From the NCBI GenBank assembly GCA_027314685.1, contig DAHVAI010000166.1:1-7231 (forward strand): a stretch of DNA of 7,231 nt. Reading direction: 5' to 3'. Under the pieces are notes generated by a model that ran no database searches, had not been told where the DNA came from, and worked only from the letters and a program-made list of their open reading frames with translations. The translations under genes were made by a program, and so were the position numbers. Shown one piece after another: positions 1 through 5,737 of the stretch (positions within the stretch are counted from its first letter, which is position 1; each line of letters begins with the position of its first letter). The stretch comes from Nitrososphaerota archaeon (GTDB lineage: Archaea > Thermoproteota > Nitrososphaeria > Nitrososphaerales > CADDZS01).

Positions 1-336
1 TGGGACAAGTGACTTGCCACAAGACTTGGCAAGATCATATGGGATATTTTCAACCTTTGGAAGAACAATCGAATCCAGTTTTGCGTGTCTAGCTGCAAAA
101 CTCAAATCTTCTTCTGAGTATCCAAAACCTACCTTGTTTATCCTAACGCATAGTTCACAATCACCCCAATCCAGTATATCCAATAGCGAAGACAGTAACA
201 CTCTAGCCTTCGCCTTCTCTGTCTCAGGAACCGCGTCCTCAAGATCGAAGATAATGGAATCAGAACTGAGCGTGGCAGATTTTCTGATTTTCTTTTCATC
301 ATTAGCAGGAACGAAAAGTTGACTGCGCCTAAGCAT
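1..336 (-). CDS. Citrate lyase beta / HpcH-HpaI aldolase family protein, N-terminal 112 residues (runs off the left edge)
   Basis: The frame is open from an ATG at 336 down to base 1, so the C-terminal part lies outside the window. The start RSQLFVPAN is the typical opening of CitE-like lyases (RSxLFVPG/A). It is followed by DSIIFDLEDAVPETEKAKAR (residues 26-45), the family's DLED-(S/A)-V block with the downstream K-x-AR. CVRIN (63-67) is the substrate-binding arginine strand and VLPKVE (91-96) is the family's PKVE strand. Members usually have about 270-320 residues, fold as TIM barrels and cleave or form C-C bonds or thioesters of CoA-linked acids (citryl-, malyl-, methylmalyl-CoA). The metal-binding Glu and Asp normally come later and cannot be checked. 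Reaction and substrate are therefore unknown. It is divergent from the FAD enzyme at 464 and on the same strand as the Rieske and hydrolase pseudogenes, which suggests a catabolic context. Family membership is secure; exact function is not. Confidence 0.87.
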   Translation of the reverse strand, partial: MLRRSQLFVPANDEKKIRKSATLSSDSIIFDLEDAVPETEKAKARVLLSSLLDILDWGDCELCVRINKVGFGYSEEDLSFAARHAKLDSIVLPKVENIPYDLAKSCGKSLVP

Positions 337-364
337 CCCGAGCTAACAATTGGCAACTCTTCGA

Positions 365-374
365 GATTAAAATC
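365..374 (-). promoter_or_regulatory. Candidate archaeal TATA box for the CitE-like gene
   Basis: On the minus strand this reads GATTTTAATC, an AT-rich box centred about 33 nt upstream of the ATG at 336. That spacing would place the transcription start within a few bases of the start codon, as in the short-leader or leaderless transcripts common in archaea. No Shine-Dalgarno-like sequence precedes the ATG. This is a position-and-composition call only. Confidence 0.4.
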
Positions 375-377
375 TGT

Positions 378-389
378 CTATTGCAATAG
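378..389. repeat. 12-bp perfect palindrome CTATTGCAATAG in the divergent promoter region
   Basis: CTATTGCAATAG equals its own reverse complement with no mismatch. It lies just upstream of the candidate box of the leftward CitE-like gene and about 40 bp upstream of the box of the rightward FAD gene. A shared operator for a dimeric regulator that binds between two divergent catabolic genes would look like this, but no regulator gene is visible in the window. Confidence 0.4.
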
Positions 390-415
390 CTGTTGGTATT
401 CACTGTAATTGTCAT

Positions 416-455
416 GGTTATTTGCCAAGTTTTATCTACGCAATCGGTTATTTGC
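416..455. repeat. 10-bp direct repeat GGTTATTTGC flanking the FAD-gene promoter box
   Basis: GGTTATTTGC occurs at 416-425 and 446-455, offset by exactly 30 bp (close to three helical turns). The copies bracket the TATA-like box at 430-437; the second ends 8 bp before the ATG at 464. The arrangement fits a pair of same-face protein binding sites that could block or recruit the transcription machinery. The function is inferred. Confidence 0.35.
430..437 (+). promoter_or_regulatory. Candidate TATA box (TTTATCTA) for the FAD-dependent enzyme
   Basis: TTTATCTA, preceded by an A-rich AAGT, lies 27-34 nt upstream of the ATG at 464. This is the spacing expected when transcription starts at or near the start codon. 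It supports the ATG at 464 as start over the upstream TTG at 422, which would lie before this box. Confidence 0.4.
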
Positions 456-463
456 AGAAAGAT

Positions 464-1984
464 ATGTCAAAGCAACTGGTACAGCACTGGGATAAGATCA
501 CAGATGTTGTAGTAGTGGGCTATGGTTATGCGGGCGCGATAAGTGCGATAACGGCTCATGATCTTGGAGCGAAAGTAACATTAATTGAAAAGCAATCGCG
601 TACTGGTGGACTGTCCATCTTTGCAGGTGGAGGCTTCAGAAGCGCTGACGATCCTGATTCTGCGTTCCGATACTTGCGCAGAACCTGCCTCAATACGGTC
701 CCCGATGACGTCTTGCGGAGTGCTGCAATTGGTTTCACAAGAGTACTCGACATACTGAAGCCATTGTTAGACAATGCCGGTGTCTCTTACCTAGAGCGCC
801 ATAATACTGGCGGAACATATCCTTTCGAAGGCGGGCAGACTTTTGGTTACTTCAAGGCAAAGATTGACAAGAGGATTGAAAGGTATCCGTGGTTGCATTC
901 ACATGGGAGCGGATGGATAATCTTGAAGCTACTTGAACAGGAGGTTAAAAAACGCTCGATTGAAGTCTTATTGAACACGAGACTCATTAACTTCGTGACA
1001 AATGATGACGGATGTGTTGTGGGATGCGAAACTAGAAGTCTGGAAAGCCCAAAACTCTCCATAAAGGCAAGGAAAGCCGTAATCTTAGCTTGCGGTGGGT
1101 TCGAACAGAATGAAGAAATGAAGATTCAGTTCATACAAGGTCAACCCGTTTATGCAGACTGCCCTTCGTCCAATGAAGGGGATGGAATTAAGGCGGCTAG
1201 TCTTCTAGGAGCAAAGTTGTGGCACATGTGGCACTTGCATGGTTCTTACGGTTTTAAACGCCCAGAATTCGAAGTTGCATTTAGACACCATTATGGCGGC
1301 GGTACCAAGGATAACGAACCACGCAAGTTCCCCTGGATAATAGTAGATAAATTCGGTAGAAGATACATGAACGAGCAACCTCTTGCTCCTCAAGACACTC
1401 CGTGGAGGGAAATGATGCAATATGATACCGATATCCAAGACTATCCTCGGATTCCATCATATCTAATCTTCAACGATGTTGCTAGAAATGAAGGGCCACT
1501 TTTTGTCACGCATTATACAGACCTAGACCCTCCTTCGGTCAAGTATGAATGGAGCGCCGATAGCTCCGTCGAGATAGAGAAGGGATGGATCAAGAAGTCA
1601 GAGTCAATAGAAGATTTAGCAATCCTGATATCTGTGCCTCCTTCGACTCTAGCCGAGACTCTCGCAAGCTGGAATGCAATCTGTAGCAATGGGAAGAGCG
1701 ACTTGTTTCGTCGTCCTGCTGAAACATTGTCGCCAATTGACATGCCTCCTTACTATGCCGTTGAAGTCTGGCCAATCGTCACCAACACTCAGGGTGGAAT
1801 AGCTCATGACTCAGGACAGAGAGTAATTGATGCGTTCAACAGGCCAATTCCGCATCTTTATGTTGCAGGACAACTAGGCAGTATCTTCGGTCACCTGTAT
1901 TTACAAGCCGGAAACGCAACAGAGGCCATATTTTCTGGCAAACTCGCTGCAGAGAACGCCATTAAAGAGCCATCACTCGATTGA
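464..1984 (+). CDS. FAD-dependent oxidoreductase of the fumarate reductase / 3-ketosteroid dehydrogenase flavoprotein family (506 aa)
   Basis: Flavoproteins of this family (FAD_binding_2) move electrons to or from a C=C bond of a carboxylate or ring substrate. The protein is complete: GxGxxG dinucleotide motif GYGYAG at residues 19-24, with acidic E42 ending the second strand (TLIEK); GGLSIFAGGG at 48-57; VILACGGF (206-213), the usual conserved strand; SNEGDGIKAA (236-245), the family's GDGI helix. The C-terminal FAD module is NTQGGI (441-446), then PHLYVAGQLGSIFGHLYLQA (463-482) and GNATEAIFSGKLAAENA, as in fumarate reductases and KstD proteins. Length is normal (about 490-560). I prefer the ATG at 464 over the in-frame TTG at 422 because homology begins shortly after it and a TATA-like box precedes it. 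The substrate is not deducible. It is divergent from the CitE-like gene and convergent, 56 bp away, with the Rieske pseudogene. Confidence 0.93.
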   Translation: MSKQLVQHWDKITDVVVVGYGYAGAISAITAHDLGAKVTLIEKQSRTGGLSIFAGGGFRSADDPDSAFRYLRRTCLNTVPDDVLRSAAIGFTRVLDILKPLLDNAGVSYLERHNTGGTYPFEGGQTFGYFKAKIDKRIERYPWLHSHGSGWIILKLLEQEVKKRSIEVLLNTRLINFVTNDDGCVVGCETRSLESPKLSIKARKAVILACGGFEQNEEMKIQFIQGQPVYADCPSSNEGDGIKAASLLGAKLWHMWHLHGSYGFKRPEFEVAFRHHYGGGTKDNEPRKFPWIIVDKFGRRYMNEQPLAPQDTPWREMMQYDTDIQDYPRIPSYLIFNDVARNEGPLFVTHYTDLDPPSVKYEWSADSSVEIEKGWIKKSESIEDLAILISVPPSTLAETLASWNAICSNGKSDLFRRPAETLSPIDMPPYYAVEVWPIVTNTQGGIAHDSGQRVIDAFNRPIPHLYVAGQLGSIFGHLYLQAGNATEAIFSGKLAAENAIKEPSLD

Positions 1985-2040
1985 ATGCGCAAGATTTTGA
2001 TTTAGGCACAGATGCAGCACATTTTCAGGTTCGCGTACGC

Positions 2041-2366
2041 CTATATCCTAACCTTCACGTCACCGTTTTCTACGATAATTTCGTAAGACATCAACCTGTC
2101 TTTCTGATCCGCTCGACAGATTCCAGGCCGTGCCAGGGCAAGCGATATTGAACTTTTCACTCGATAAGTAGTTTCTCACAATCACATCTTTCATTATCTC
2201 CGCACATGAATCGCCTATAGCGATCCCTTCACATGCCGGGCCGCCTTGATGAGGACACAGGTCGAAGTAGGCATAGAAGTGGTCCTTCAACTTGTACACA
2301 CCAATAGTGATAGATTCTACTGGTGAGAAAAGGGCTGGCATTAGATCCTTGAACTCATTCGCTCAT
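2041..2366 (-). pseudogene. Rieske [2Fe-2S] ferredoxin, broken by several frameshifts
   Basis: The original gene can be rebuilt from three frames. ATG at 2366 gives MSE; dropping one T (2357) joins it to EFKDLMPALFSPVE and ITIGVYKLKDHFYAYFDL. The first cluster motif CPHQGGPAC (Cys and His ligands) is intact at 2257-2231. The frame continues through IVRNYLSSEKFNIACP, then one base is missing at about 2134: adding it restores CPWHGLE, the second Cys-x2-His ligand pair. The frame shifts back to LSSGSERQVD and shifts again near 2090 to SYEIIVENGDVKVRI and the TAG at 2043-2041, a standard Rieske ferredoxin C-terminus. The rebuilt length (about 105-110 aa) fits a stand-alone ferredoxin that feeds electrons to an oxygenase. 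As it stands the second ligand pair is lost, so no cluster can form. It is 58 bp downstream of the hydrolase pseudogene, probably a former operon. Identity is very likely; decay is directly visible. Confidence 0.87.
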
Positions 2367-2424
2367 CCCACAGTGTAAATCTTAGTCAGTATCTGAACAC
2401 ACTACTTTGATTTGTCAGCAAGTT

Positions 2425-3100
2425 TCATTTGAGATTAAACACTCTTTTCGCATTTTCGCTCAAAATGTTTGTCCTTGCCTTCTGAGATAGAAAAGGAAGG
2501 TCCTATATCACTCTTGGAGTGTCAAAGTCATGGTGTGGGTAATCACTAGCGTTCATCAGTTGGGTCTCCACATCGAACTTGTTGAAGACGTACTCTAGCT
2601 CTTTTTTCGCAGGCGTACGCTCAAGGGGCTGAGAAGAGAAGTAAAATTTCTTAATGTATTCACTGGCATCTTTTTGAGTAAAGGCACGTTGCTTCGAAGT
2701 ATCATGTACACAGAATCCATTCTATTCATAATCCATGGTATTCAAGTCACTCCACCCTCGATGAATACGAAATTAAGACCTGGATAACGTTCCGGAATAC
2801 CTGCTGACAGCATGCTTGTCATCTGGAGCGCGAGATGGAAAGGAAAAGTGAGCACGTTTAATGCAAAGGAATTTAGGCGATCAAATGGAGGAAGACAACC
2901 CTGTGAAACGTGGAAACAAACCGGCAGGCTCTTCTTTTTTGCAGTTTCGTATATAGGAATCCAAGAATCCTCACCGGCCAGCATTCTCCTGTGAGAACTA
3001 TCATTATCCCGACCACGCCCTTCTCCTTACCTGCTCTGTCAATCAGGTCCGCTGCTTAGTCAGGTTAATTTGCGGGAATAGCGTCATTCTTGTATCTATA
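2425..3100 (-). pseudogene. Amidohydrolase-2 family metal-dependent hydrolase, 5'-truncated and with multiple stops and frameshifts
   Basis: Reading leftward, the rebuilt protein contains IPAN-stop-PD-stop-AADLIDRAGKEKGVVGIMIV, then LTGE, a frameshift at about 2985, and AGEDSWIPIYETAKKKSLPV. CFHVSQG carries the mid-barrel metal His. NFVFIEGGVT is followed by TGA (2744-2742) where Trp is expected, then IPWIMNRMDSVYMI. A one-base loss at 2668-2670 leads to ASEYIKKFYFSSQPLE, then ASDYPHHDFDTP (the metal Asp region), TAG (2505-2503) in place of a sense codon, DLPFLSQKARTNILSENAKR and the natural TGA (2427-2425). Upstream TAAs sit at 3067-3065 and 3058-3056. The family (PF04909, ACMSD-like TIM barrels) comprises hydrolases and decarboxylases of about 300-370 aa. 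Only about 225 codons remain: the N-terminal third with the HxH metal motif is gone. The left-side neighbours point to a lost ring- or acid-degradation step. The 5' limit (3100) is approximate. Confidence 0.87.
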
Positions 3101-3119
3101 ATCATTCTTGTGCATACAG
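3084..3119. repeat. Imperfect 18-bp tandem repeat at the junction of two pseudogenes
   Basis: TCATTCTTGT occurs at 3084-3093 and 3102-3111, an exact 10-bp repeat at 18-bp spacing; over the full 18-bp units 13 positions match. It sits where recognisable hydrolase coding sequence (minus) ends and the secreted-protein frame (plus) begins. It may be a slippage duplication or a scar of the rearrangement that removed the hydrolase N-terminus. It could also be coincidence in a low-complexity hydrophobic stretch. Confidence 0.4.
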
Positions 3120-3767
3120 CTTCTGTGATCTTGGTATTCTTCAGCTCTCCGACGAATGTACTGCCTTGCGACACACAGTTGAGTGACGAGCTGGGTGTCA
3201 CGAATCAGAGTCTCTGCCTTCATCCGTTAACCATCAGCATCTCGAGTGCTAATGCGTCAGAATTCACCGTTCCAGTTCTTGGTATGAAACCAGGCCAAAC
3301 TTGCACATTGGAAATTCTATATCATATCTCTGCAAGTCAGATTAACCATCAAGGAAACAAGGCAAACTTGATTTCTGCTGATTACCCGGCACGCTTTCCG
3401 TATCAACTGCAACCGAAAACAAGAGCAACGCTGGTTTCAACCATGCCTTGCTCGTTTTCCGTAGTGCTGATTGGGTGTTATACAAGTATGTTATCAAAAC
3501 ATCGTGTAGTTCCATTGGCTATTCTGCAGTTCTTCCTCCATTTTACTACGGATTATATCCTCCTCTCGTCGTCACTAACAATCCGAACAGACTAAACAAC
3601 TCAACCCTAAGCTTGGGGGATTTACTGGCATAATCCAATCAGGAGAGTTTATCATTCCTTCCACAATCGCCGGGGCAACTGGATTCCAGATTGTGAATGA
3701 CTCCCCACCAGACATAGAATATTGTCCGAATTCGGCGTGTGTTCTGATTTCTATGAGTCTTGTTTAG
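3110..3767 (+). pseudogene. Secreted/surface beta-rich protein of unknown function, broken by two frameshifts
   Basis: No family is recognised. Three plus-strand frames join into one coherent extracellular-type sequence. Frame one (from GTG 3110) carries LTISISSANASEFTVPVLGM, KPGQTCTLEILYHIS and NLISADYPARFPYQL. At about 3415 it shifts to KNKSNAGFNHALLVFRSADW, LYKYVIKTSCSSIGYS and PPFYYGLYPPLVVTNNPN. At about 3605 it shifts to GGFTGIIQSGEFIIPSTIAG, ATGFQIVNDSPPDIEYCP and the TAG at 3765-3767. Each shift equals one lost base. Ser/Thr/Asn-rich strands, few charges and a Cys near the end fit a secreted beta-sandwich or surface protein. The frame is open upstream, and about codons 3083-3133 encode a strongly hydrophobic run (VILVSIIILVHTASVILVFF) that could be a relic signal or anchor segment, but no ATG is found. 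The region overlaps or abuts the hydrolase remnant. The protein-like continuity across frames is my judgement, not a database match. Confidence 0.6.
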
Positions 3768-3905
3768 ACCTTTTTCCGAATAGCGCGTGAGAGTAAAATT
3801 GAGTAGCAGATCCGTCGCACAATCACATATCGTGTATCATTCTCCTCAATAAGAGAATACAATCAATGAGTCTTAAAGGAAGTAAGTCTCAAGGATGCAG
3901 GAACA
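3768..3905. promoter_or_regulatory. Intergenic region with a candidate TATA-like box (TTAAAG, 3873-3878) for the membrane protein
   Basis: The spacer starts with a short T-run (CTTTTTCC, about 3771-3778), a possible transcription stop for the upstream pseudogene. TTAAAG at 3873-3878 lies about 30 nt before the TTG start at 3906. An ATG at 3866 opens a 17-codon frame (MSLKGSKSQGCRNIVKS) that ends just inside the membrane-protein gene in another frame. This is either a leader peptide, chance, or the true N-terminus cut off by a frameshift. Confidence 0.25.
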
Positions 3906-4544
3906 TTGTCAAGTCATGATCGATCTACGTTTTGGGCGAATTTAAATTATGGATTTCTTGTTTATCTGCTAATCATTACAGGTTATTCACTCTTTCAAAT
4001 TGTAACACAATTTCACTTCGGAAATCCACTAAAGGTGTTAGTGCTCTCAAGAACAACTCTCATTTCTAATGAGTTGCATCCAGATCATACAACAATCCTT
4101 GTGTTCCTTCTGGTTGAAGTTTGGAGCTTTGTCATTGTTCGAGCTCATGTATTAGGGTTTTCAAATCTCCTATTGTGTAAAGAGGGGTTATTTCGCACAG
4201 TGGTTCTTGCCGCATACCCCATTACAATTTGTGAATTGCTCTTCGTGGTGTTCTGGTCATGCACTCACGGTCCTAGTCTTGAATTGCTGCCTACCCTCTT
4301 GATTCCAGCAATTATCCTAACTTTTTATAACAAGGTAGTCGGATTTGGCAAGACAGAACTTGCATTGTTAGGGCTGCTGTTCGTGTTCTATGTCGCCTGG
4401 ACCATTCTCAATGGCTTTCAAGTCTCAGCATCTCCCTCGGGACCTCTTAATCTAGCAAGCATCCAAATTAACTCACTTGAAATTGGATCTTGGGGTCTTT
4501 CGCTTTTCACATGGCTTGGAATTGGCACACAATCTAAGAGGTAA
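3906..4544 (+). CDS. Multi-pass membrane protein of unknown function (212 aa)
   Basis: I do not recognise a family. The protein has about five hydrophobic segments long enough to span the membrane: residues 15-35 (GFLVYLLIITGYSLFQIVTQF), 63-80, 97-119, 127-143 and 151-170, with a weaker sixth near 194-207. Loops carry few charges: HPDH (58-61), CKEG (91-94), NKVVGFGKTE (142-151). No transporter, enzyme or metal-site signature stands out. No in-frame ATG lies near the start, so the only reasonable start is TTG at 3906; a stop in frame at 3867-3869 limits extension. An ATG at 3866 in another frame could be an original start separated by a frameshift. It stands alone: a pseudogene precedes it and 700 bp without a clear gene follows. 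Length, hydrophobic pattern and lack of stops make a real gene likely; whether the N-terminus is complete is open. Confidence 0.72.
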   Translation: MSSHDRSTFWANLNYGFLVYLLIITGYSLFQIVTQFHFGNPLKVLVLSRTTLISNELHPDHTTILVFLLVEVWSFVIVRAHVLGFSNLLLCKEGLFRTVVLAAYPITICELLFVVFWSCTHGPSLELLPTLLIPAIILTFYNKVVGFGKTELALLGLLFVFYVAWTILNGFQVSASPSGPLNLASIQINSLEIGSWGLSLFTWLGIGTQSKR

Positions 4545-5255
4545 TAATCTTGCATTTCAAACGCGGGAATTGCCTCTCCGTACTAATGGAGTGAAGTTAG
4601 TCACATACTCAAGAATCGAGGGCAATCATCGAAAAAATGGAGAGCTGGGATACATCACCACAATGGGTTTGAATCTCATACGTTGAAAACCTATATTGGC
4701 GCGAGAACTGTCGAGCACCATATCCTCTCCATCCAGACCCATGATCATTTGCCGAGTTGCTGAGTTTGAAATCAAAGTTAAGCGTGGCTCCGTGTGCAGA
4801 GGTCGAGGATGAATTCATCAACCTATTTTCCTTTTGGCTCAGTTGAACTATTATTGATAGTCTCACTGCATCACCTTCATCTGATCGGAGCATTGATTAT
4901 CAACTATTGACGAGCCAAGCGGATCGTTACCAGCACTACGACAAATCTTGCAAACAAGGACCTCACGCAATGTTAAGGATGGCGGTACCAAGTACTGGAA
5001 TACATCTTACATTTGAAGCATTCGCAGTATTCAATTTCAGTCGAAAATAAGGACCGAAGAGTTGCTAACCGAAAAAATTCACCAACATTTTGGTACTAAC
5101 TATCGACTCCAGTCGAAGCGGACGCGAGACAAAAGACGCGCTTCTATGAAAAATGACGCGCTCGGTTTGTGGGCCTGCTCTGACAAGAATGGTCATTAAT
5201 TTGACCCAAATTGGTGAACATCCCATTTCACGAGTAATATCTGAACGGTTCTAAC
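4545..5255. other. 711 bp without an intact gene; possible strongly decayed plus-strand frame
   Basis: No convincing complete gene on either strand. The plus frame 4601-5050 reads through about 149 codons with only three internal stops, all TGA (4670, 4742, 4844). Between them lie protein-like stretches such as RAIIEKMESWDTSPQWV, ENLYWRENCRAPYPLHPDP, SFAELLSLKSKLSVAPCAEV and SQADRYQHYDKSCKQGPHAM. A 94-codon open frame on the opposite strand (4893-4609) has low-complexity, shadow-like composition. No domain is recognised. The rest, from 5051, is non-coding in appearance and contains the dyad cluster listed separately. A decayed gene is possible but the stop-count argument is weak once all frames are considered. 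Confidence 0.3.
5103..5214. promoter_or_regulatory. Dyad- and repeat-rich non-coding block
   Basis: Several short symmetric elements are packed into 112 bp: TCGACT-CC-AGTCGA (5103-5116); GACGCG three times (5121, 5135, 5155), the last two as GACGCGC with 20-bp spacing; GGTCA-TTAATT-TGACC (5191-5206); and CCAA-A-TTGG (5206-5214). No protein frame explains them, and they stand out from the AT-rich surroundings by their CG content. The block may be operator DNA, a small structured RNA or a relic. The nearest downstream starts are at 5256 and 5492. Confidence 0.25.
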
Positions 5256-5633
5256 ATGTCTCCATTTGACTTTGAAGTATCTGGGTTCTTGTGCATTCAA
5301 AGAATCGTTTGTTGGCTGTCTAAGCGTTCGACAAAGAATGCTTGCGCTGCATCAACATTCTTCGAACCACTTTTGCAGACCTTAATTGTTATAATTGATT
5401 CAGGCAAATCCAAAGGCTACAATGAGTTGGGTAGGTACAATAAAACAATGGGCAAACTTATAGGCGCGCAACTCTCTTTAACAATCCTAGAATGCCATCG
5501 ACAAGAGCTATCACGGCAAAGTATGCAAAGAATCGAGGATTCATGTGCCGCAATCACGTACTATACTGTCCAGATTTGTCCAAAGCGAGTGACAAAGTTC
5601 CGTTCTACTTGTATTGTCCCATACACGAGTTGA
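5256..5633 (+). CDS. Doubtful 125-codon ORF, unknown
   Basis: ATG start, open to the TGA at 5631-5633. The sequence has hydrophobic and Cys-rich stretches (FLCIQRIVCWL, LLQTLIVIIDSGK) and a plausible middle (GYNELGRYNKTMGKLIGAQL), but the C-terminal third is in a frame that competes with the ORF at 5492-5737. No family is recognised, no Shine-Dalgarno site or well-spaced TATA box precedes it, and an imperfect inverted repeat lies inside it (5326-5367). It may be chance, or the front half of a gene that continued into the 5492 frame before a frameshift. Confidence 0.22.
   Translation: MSPFDFEVSGFLCIQRIVCWLSKRSTKNACAASTFFEPLLQTLIVIIDSGKSKGYNELGRYNKTMGKLIGAQLSLTILECHRQELSRQSMQRIEDSCAAITYYTVQICPKRVTKFRSTCIVPYTS
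5326..5367. repeat. Imperfect inverted repeat able to form a 12-bp hairpin with a 3-nt bulge
   Basis: GTTCGA-CAA-AGAATG (5326-5340) pairs with CATTCTTCGAAC (5356-5367): six plus six base pairs, a CAA bulge and a 15-nt loop. No T-run follows, so it is not an obvious terminator. It could be a structured RNA element or coincidence. Confidence 0.3.
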
Positions 5634-5737
5634 TGTATAAAATAGATATCACAAGCCAGGGTGCTGAGTTCAGGGCCGAATTTCCTCATGGCTGCAAAGC
5701 AACAACTCCGAACCATGCTCCACGAATCGAGTTTTGA
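5492..5737 (+). CDS. Small Cys/His-containing hypothetical protein (81 aa)
   Basis: No family is recognised. ATG at 5492, stop TGA at 5735-5737. The central part has two Cys-x2-His pairs, CRNH (residues 19-22) and CPIH (about 44-47), with a further Cys in LYCPD and one in HGCKA, a ligand set that could hold a zinc ion. The sequence between (LSKASDKVPFYLY, ELMYKIDITSQGAEFRAEF) alternates hydrophobic and polar residues as in a small zinc-ribbon-like beta fold. A TTATA box at 5458-5462 lies about 30 nt before the ATG, which would allow leaderless expression. Against it: a competing ORF overlaps (5256-5633), a protein-like minus-strand frame covers 5670-5737, and there are no supporting neighbours. 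Treat as a possible gene. Confidence 0.37.
   Translation: MPSTRAITAKYAKNRGFMCRNHVLYCPDLSKASDKVPFYLYCPIHELMYKIDITSQGAEFRAEFPHGCKATTPNHAPRIEF

Noticed and set aside
14..322. 102-codon plus-strand open frame at the left edge
   Set aside because: It is antisense to the CitE-like gene, whose minus-strand frame carries clear family motifs; the plus translation is low-complexity Ser/Thr-rich shadow sequence.
556..1775. Several minus-strand open frames within the FAD gene
   Set aside because: They are mirror frames of a strongly supported 506-codon gene and show no domain of their own.
2120..2140. Programmed frameshifting in the Rieske gene
   Set aside because: There is no slippery heptamer or downstream structure, and at least three other frame changes would also be needed.
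2033..2620. GCGTACGC palindrome at 2033-2040 and 2613-2620
   Set aside because: The second copy lies within hydrolase coding remnant and the motif is only 8 bp; best seen as chance.
2742..2744. TGA as selenocysteine, or TAG at 2503 as pyrrolysine, in the hydrolase
   Set aside because: The same gene also has TAA stops, two frameshifts and a missing N-terminus, and the TGA sits at a conserved Trp position, so simple decay explains it.
2812..2994. 60-codon plus-strand open frame across the hydrolase remnant
   Set aside because: The opposite strand encodes recognisable hydrolase sequence (GEDSWIPIYE, CFHVSQG); this is its shadow.
4600..4690. tRNA-like T-loop sequence (GGGTTTGAATCTC)
   Set aside because: No acceptor stem, D-arm or anticodon arm can be built around it.
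4609..4893. 94-codon minus-strand open frame
   Set aside because: Composition is low-complexity (Ser/Asn/Gly-rich) with no motif; an equally plausible interrupted frame exists on the plus strand.
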